Below are positions 6,660 through 9,697 of a DNA stretch of 9,697 bases, piece by piece; position 1 is the stretch's first letter; each line of letters begins with the position of its first letter. The position numbers and the translations under genes are program-made. Below the pieces are notes generated by a model, which saw nothing but the letters and a program-made list of their open reading frames with translations, was not told the origin of the DNA and ran no database searches. Origin of the DNA: Chloroflexota bacterium (lineage in GTDB: Bacteria > Chloroflexota > Limnocylindria > Limnocylindrales > CSP1-4); contig JADGQG010000067.1 in assembly GCA_017882025.1 (NCBI GenBank), positions 1 to 9,697 of the forward strand, in the 5' to 3' direction.

Positions 6660-7197
6660 GGTCTCCTCGTCTCGGGGTCGGCCGGCGTCCAGTGGAGGTT
6701 CGCGACCTCGGCGCGACGAGCACCGGTATCGATGAAGACGCGGAGGATCGCCGCATCGCGTCGGCCGGCAAGCGTCCGATCGGCGTCGACGATCCGCAAG
6801 AGCGCCTTGAGCTCGGGCTCGCGGAGGATGGCGGGCGCCTGCTCCGGCACTTTCGGCGGCCACATCCGGGCCATCGGGGAAGCATCGATCAGCCCTCCTC
6901 GATCGCCCAGCGGAAGAAGGTCTGGAGGCCCGCGTAGCGGTTGCGGGCGGTGGCCGGCGAATGGCGGCCGAGGAGGTCCTCGATGAACGCCTCGAGATCC
7001 TCGCGGCGGAGCGCGTCGAGCGTCGCCGGTCGGCCGGTCGCGGCGACGAACTGGGCGAACTGTCCCGTCGACTCCAGATAGGTCCCGATGGTCTTCGGGC
7101 TCAGGTTCGCCGCCCGGAGATGCCGAGCGAACGAGGCGATCTCGCGCTCGAGCCGCCGTGCGGTACCATGTGCGGCGCCGGTCAGAGGACTGACCAT
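6660..7197 (-). pseudogene. Tyrosine recombinase/integrase (XerC/D type), frameshifted and truncated
   Basis: Site-specific recombinase remnant. From the ATG at 7197, residues 1-102 form the N-terminal SAM-like core-binding domain: LEREIASFARHLRAANLSPKTIGTY, LEAFIEDLLGRHSPATARNRYAGLQTFFRWAIEEG. A TGA follows at 6889-6891. The family sequence continues without loss in the -1 frame: LIDASPMARM, PAILREPELKALL, AGRRDAAILRVFIDTGARRAEVANLHW. This includes the box I catalytic arginine region (TGARRAEVANL). One missing C in GAGGAGGGCTGATC would explain the break. After about base 6665 the frame appears to change again and homology is lost. The HxxR, H/W and nucleophile Tyr segments are absent. No clear Shine-Dalgarno site precedes the ATG. 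It may be a decayed mobile-element integrase, and it sits between the chimeric genes and a tRNA gene. The 3' limit is approximate. Confidence 0.78.
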
Positions 7198-7309
7198 AGG
7201 TGATAACCCACAATTGGCCTACAAGGATTTCCAGAACAGTTATCGTCTGTGAGAGCGTTGTGGTCCAGGTGGAATCGCAGTCAGAGGCTCTGATCAAGCA
7301 CGAAACCGT

Positions 7310-7385
7310 GGGGCTATAGCTCAGCTGGAAGAGCGTCTGAATGGCATTCAGAAGGTCCGGGGTTCGAACCCCCGTAGCTCCACCA
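7310..7385 (+). tRNA. tRNA-Ala (anticodon GGC), CCA encoded
   Basis: Complete cloverleaf of 76 nt. Acceptor GGGGCTA pairs with TAGCTCC and contains the G3:U70 wobble that is the alanine identity element. The D arm is GCTC-AGCTGGAA-GAGC. The anticodon stem TCTGA/TCAGA encloses loop ATGGCAT with anticodon GGC at 7343-7345. The T arm is CGGGG-TTCGAAC-CCCCG. Discriminator A at 7382 is followed by encoded CCA at 7383-7385. It decodes GCC/GCU alanine codons. Confidence 0.97.
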
Positions 7386-7402
7386 GCCCCCTGACCGCGA
7401 AC

Positions 7403-7429
7403 CGACCCTCGGATGACCTCCGGGGGTCG
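7403..7429 (+). terminator. Hairpin downstream of tRNA-Ala
   Basis: Outer stem CGACCC / GGGTCG with an inner CGGA / TCCG stem, beginning 18 bases after the tRNA CCA and followed by TCTGTGTCC. It is probably the tRNA terminator or processing hairpin. The T-tract is weak, so intrinsic termination is not certain. Confidence 0.45.
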
Positions 7430-7546
7430 TCTGTGTCCAATGAACGCCGGGGCCGGGCATGCGGTCGGTCTGCGGGCGGGCGCGATCCGTCGCGTTCCGG
7501 GCTCTCGTTGCGGGATTCTCCGGATGCCGGGAGGTCCACGCGCTCT

Positions 7547-7554
7547 GCTACGGT
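7547..7554 (+). promoter_or_regulatory. Possible -10 element for a leaderless histidine kinase mRNA
   Basis: CTACGGT preceded by TG gives an extended -10-like TG-n-TACGGT, with TACGGT ending 6 bases before the ATG at 7561. That spacing is typical of leaderless transcripts with TAnnnT boxes. No -35 match is seen and no Shine-Dalgarno site precedes the ATG. Tentative. Confidence 0.25.
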
Positions 7555-7560
7555 CGGGAC

Positions 7561-9576
7561 ATGAATGCACGTCATGGCACCTTGCTCGCGGTCGCCGTCG
7601 TGGCCGCGAGCCTGACGTTCGGCATGCTTGCCCTGGCGATCGGTCGGGTGGACGTCGGCGTTCAGCTCGTGTATGACGGCGCATACGTCCGGATCGCCTC
7701 GGTCGCCCACGACAGCCCCGCGCAGCTCGAGGGCTTCGTCCCGGGCATGGTCGTCGTCAGCATCAACGACACGACCCTCCTTCGACTGCCGCAGTACACG
7801 TACCCGGACGTGACGCCGGCGCCCCCACCGCCGGCGACGCCGGAGCCCACGCCGACACCCTCGCCTGCCGCATCGGCGACGTCATCCGCGGGGCCGTCTC
7901 CCGACGGGTCCCCGACCGCCTCGAACCCGACCTCGTCGGCGGCTGCGTCGTCACCCGTGGCGTCACCCGGTTCATCGCCATCGACGCTGACCTCCGCGTC
8001 GCCAGCCGCCTCTCCGTCATCGGTGGCCGCTACCGCACCGACGGCCACATCGGAGCCGACACCGACGCCTGAGCCGACGCCCCTCCCGAACGCTGTGCCC
8101 GGCGGCGCAGTCGACAACGGAGGAGGGACCGGCGGCGCCGTCGCCCATCCGACAGATGGTCCGACCGCGGTCCTCGATCCGCCGGTGCCGACGCCCGCGG
8201 AGATCGATCCAGCCACGCTCAACAACCTCCTGAAGTCCGCCATCTCCGAGCTCCAGGCGATCACCCCGTATAACCTCGAGCACGGGTCCGGGGACGGCTG
8301 GACCATCACGTACCTCGGCGGCAACTACGTCTACGGGCTCCCATCCCGGCTCTTCTTCGTGCTCATCGTCGGATGCCTGATCCTCGCCGGCGGCGTCTGG
8401 CTCCTTGCGAGCGGGCGAGCCGGCGCGTCCGTCCGGCCGCTGGCCGTGCCACTCGCAGTGGCCACCGCAACGCCGTTCCTCGCCTGGCCCCTCCTCGCCA
8501 CGTGGTTCGGCCCTGCCGTCGCCATTGCCGGCGTGCTCCTGCCCCTGGGCATGGTCCCGCTCGCGGACGCGCTCGCGGAGCGCGTCGGGGAGGTCGAGGT
8601 CCGCCGCGCGGTGCGCATCATCACGGCCGCCACCGCGACCGGCGCCGTCGTCATCGGCTTCATGCGCCTCGGGCTCGACGCGTCCAACTTCACGGCCGAC
8701 TGGGCACGCTACCTGCTGGTGGGCGCGATCCCGCTCGTGCCCGGCGTGGCCGCGGCCATCCCGATCGCCCGCACGGCAAGCCTGGAGCCGGGCGCCGGCG
8801 CCGGCCCCGTCCGGTCCGCGGAGCTCGCGGTGGCCGGCGCGACGCCTGTGCTGTCCCTCGCCACGATGGCGTTCCTCAACCCGCTGCTCCTGCCCCTTTC
8901 GGCGTGGCTGGCGGCGATCGCCGTGGCCGGCCGCTTCACCGTCCGCCCGCTCGCCCGACTTCTCAGCCGCGCCCAGCTCCAGCGCGACCTCGTGGTCGCT
9001 GCGACCGAGGCGGAGCGCGCTCGCGTGGCGGCCGACATCCACGACGATGCGCTCCAGGAGCTGACCCTCCTCGTTCGGCGGCTCGACGGCGCGGGGGACG
9101 CCGAGGGCGCGGCGATGGGCCGCGGCGTCATCGAGCGCCTGCGAGCGATCTGCGGCGACCTCCGCCTGCCGCTCCTCGACGACCTCGGGGTCGGCCCCGC
9201 CCTCGACTGGCTGGTCCGGCGGATCGAGACGCTCGCCGGCGGGGAGGTTCGGCTCGAGCGGAGCGACAGGGTCCGGCCGCCGCCGGACGTGGAGCTGGCC
9301 TTCTTCCGGGTGGCCCAGGAGGCGCTGGCGAACGCGGCCCGGCATGGGAAGCCGCCGATCGTGGTGCGCTACCACGCGACCGAGGACGGTGCCGTCCTCT
9401 CCGTCGACGACGCCGGCCCGGGCATCGCGCCGGGCGCGGCGGACCTCGCCGAGCATGCCGGCCGGTTCGGCCTCCTGAACATGCGCCAGCGCGCCGAGCA
9501 GATCGACGCCATTCTCGACGTGCGCCCGTGGCCGGGCGGCGGCACCCACGTCGGCCTCCAGTGGCGGCCGCACTGA
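7561..9576 (+). CDS. Multi-TM sensor histidine kinase (HisKA_3/NarL type) with extracytoplasmic PDZ-like domain
   Basis: Membrane sensor kinase, 671 residues from ATG 7561; the frame is open further upstream to 7459, but those codons lack protein character and a ribosome site. In order: one TM segment (7-27), an exported PDZ-like module (about 33-84: YVRIASVAHDSPAQLEGFVPGMVVVSIND), a long Pro/Ser/Thr/Ala-rich stalk (about 85-210), a short soluble part (211-258), then about seven hydrophobic segments (263-457). The cytoplasmic kinase follows. The HisKA_3 dimerisation helix ERARVAADIHDDALQ carries phospho-acceptor H494. The HATPase domain has the N box around N591 (QEALANAARHG), the G1 box DDAGPGI (616-622) and GRFGLLNMRQRAE. 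It should phosphorylate the response regulator starting 7 bp downstream. The signal is unknown; the PDZ module suggests sensing of protein ends or envelope state. It is unrelated in function to the sugar genes. Classification as kinase is secure; the PDZ call is moderate. Confidence 0.92.
   Translation: MNARHGTLLAVAVVAASLTFGMLALAIGRVDVGVQLVYDGAYVRIASVAHDSPAQLEGFVPGMVVVSINDTTLLRLPQYTYPDVTPAPPPPATPEPTPTPSPAASATSSAGPSPDGSPTASNPTSSAAASSPVASPGSSPSTLTSASPAASPSSVAATAPTATSEPTPTPEPTPLPNAVPGGAVDNGGGTGGAVAHPTDGPTAVLDPPVPTPAEIDPATLNNLLKSAISELQAITPYNLEHGSGDGWTITYLGGNYVYGLPSRLFFVLIVGCLILAGGVWLLASGRAGASVRPLAVPLAVATATPFLAWPLLATWFGPAVAIAGVLLPLGMVPLADALAERVGEVEVRRAVRIITAATATGAVVIGFMRLGLDASNFTADWARYLLVGAIPLVPGVAAAIPIARTASLEPGAGAGPVRSAELAVAGATPVLSLATMAFLNPLLLPLSAWLAAIAVAGRFTVRPLARLLSRAQLQRDLVVAATEAERARVAADIHDDALQELTLLVRRLDGAGDAEGAAMGRGVIERLRAICGDLRLPLLDDLGVGPALDWLVRRIETLAGGEVRLERSDRVRPPPDVELAFFRVAQEALANAARHGKPPIVVRYHATEDGAVLSVDDAGPGIAPGAADLAEHAGRFGLLNMRQRAEQIDAILDVRPWPGGGTHVGLQWRPH
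7814..8190 (+). repeat. Low-complexity coding tract for a Pro/Ser/Thr/Ala-rich stalk
   Basis: Within the histidine kinase gene, about 125 codons are almost only P, S, T, A, G and V, with PTPTP, PEPTPTP and PTPEPTP runs at both ends and SP/SSP runs between. Such tracts form extended, possibly glycosylated, wall-crossing linkers. The DNA is degenerate rather than an exact tandem repeat. Confidence 0.7.
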
Positions 9577-9583
9577 GCCGCCG

Positions 9584-9697
9584 ATGACGACGCCAGGGAT
9601 CCGCATCGCGATCGTCGAGGACCACCCCGTCGTCCGGGAGGGAACCGCGGCGATCCTTGCGGCCCAGCCCGGCCTCAACGTGGTGGGCACGGCGGGG
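9584..9697 (+). CDS. NarL/FixJ-type response regulator, N-terminus (cut by window end)
   Basis: Thirty-eight codons of a receiver domain: IRIAIVEDHPVVREGTAAILAAQPGLNVVGTAG. The acidic pair E12-D13 and the HPVVREG signature are typical of LuxR/NarL-type regulators. The phospho-acceptor Asp and any C-terminal LuxR-type HTH lie beyond the window. It starts 7 bp after the histidine kinase stop on the same strand with no strong ribosome site, so it is probably translationally coupled and is the cognate regulator. The output domain is inferred from the family pattern and the HisKA_3 partner. Confidence 0.88.
   Translation, partial: MTTPGIRIAIVEDHPVVREGTAAILAAQPGLNVVGTAG

Noticed and set aside
5343..6986. 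Two long + strand open frames opposite araB, lacI' and tmk'
   Set aside because: Composition is that of shadows; the - strand frames carry recognisable domains. The segment MNLLKIGKIGTRLDALERA near 6558 looks somewhat protein-like but has no recognisable family or ribosome site.
6660..7385. Genomic island attached at the tRNA-Ala gene by the neighbouring integrase
   Set aside because: Tyrosine integrases usually use the 3' end of a tRNA, with the element on that side. Here the integrase is on the 5' side, and I see no duplicated tRNA 3' end in the window.
7198..7684. Upstream extension of the integrase frame on the - strand, containing GVRTPDLLNAIQTLFQLSYSP-like residues
   Set aside because: That peptide is the antisense translation of the tRNA-Ala gene, a well-known annotation artefact. 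The integrase starts at ATG 7197 in another frame.
7814..8190. Tandem repeat or CRISPR-like array in the repetitive-looking tract
   Set aside because: It is in-frame low-complexity coding DNA with no regular repeat-spacer period.
8017..9690. 557-codon open frame on the - strand opposite the histidine kinase
   Set aside because: Arg/Glu/Gly/Ala-rich shadow of a high-GC gene whose + strand product has complete kinase motifs.

Overview
The window is very GC-rich with strongly G/C-biased third codon positions. No taxonomic marker is visible. The style (alanine/arginine-rich shadow frames, a Pro/Ser/Thr-rich exported sensor stalk, weak or absent Shine-Dalgarno sites on some genes) would fit a soil or freshwater Chloroflexota (Limnocylindria-like) or an actinobacterium. 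This is inference only.

Bases 1-6476 hold two degraded L-arabinose/L-ribulose catabolic gene sets facing each other. On the + strand: a LacI-family regulator with an abnormal C-terminus, an intact L-ribulose-5-phosphate 4-epimerase (araD), a chimeric pseudogene joining the N-terminus of ribulokinase (araB) to the C-terminus of aldose 1-epimerase (galM), and an intact zinc-dependent sorbitol-dehydrogenase-like oxidoreductase. On the - strand, converging on it: the C-terminal part of a second LacI regulator fused in frame to the N-terminus of thymidylate kinase, an intact ribulokinase, and a 47-residue remnant of a second araD. The decay is complementary: araD survives only in the first set and araB only in the second. 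Together they could still take L-ribulose to D-xylulose 5-phosphate. No L-arabinose isomerase (araA) is present.

Bases 6660-7197 (- strand) are a frameshifted, truncated tyrosine recombinase. Bases 7310-7385 are a complete tRNA-Ala(GGC) gene with encoded CCA, followed by a hairpin. From 7561 to the end is a two-component pair: a multi-TM sensor histidine kinase with an extracytoplasmic PDZ-like domain and a long Pro/Ser/Thr stalk, then the start of a NarL-type response regulator cut by the window edge.

The most notable signal is the density of gene junctions: two in-frame chimeras (araB'-'galM and tmk'-'lacI), a truncated araD, a likely insertion in lacI, a truncated integrase, and two one-base frame breaks. 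This could be a recombination-scarred accessory locus or an assembly/consensus problem. The sequence alone cannot decide. I found no defence system, CRISPR array or clearly new multi-gene system.
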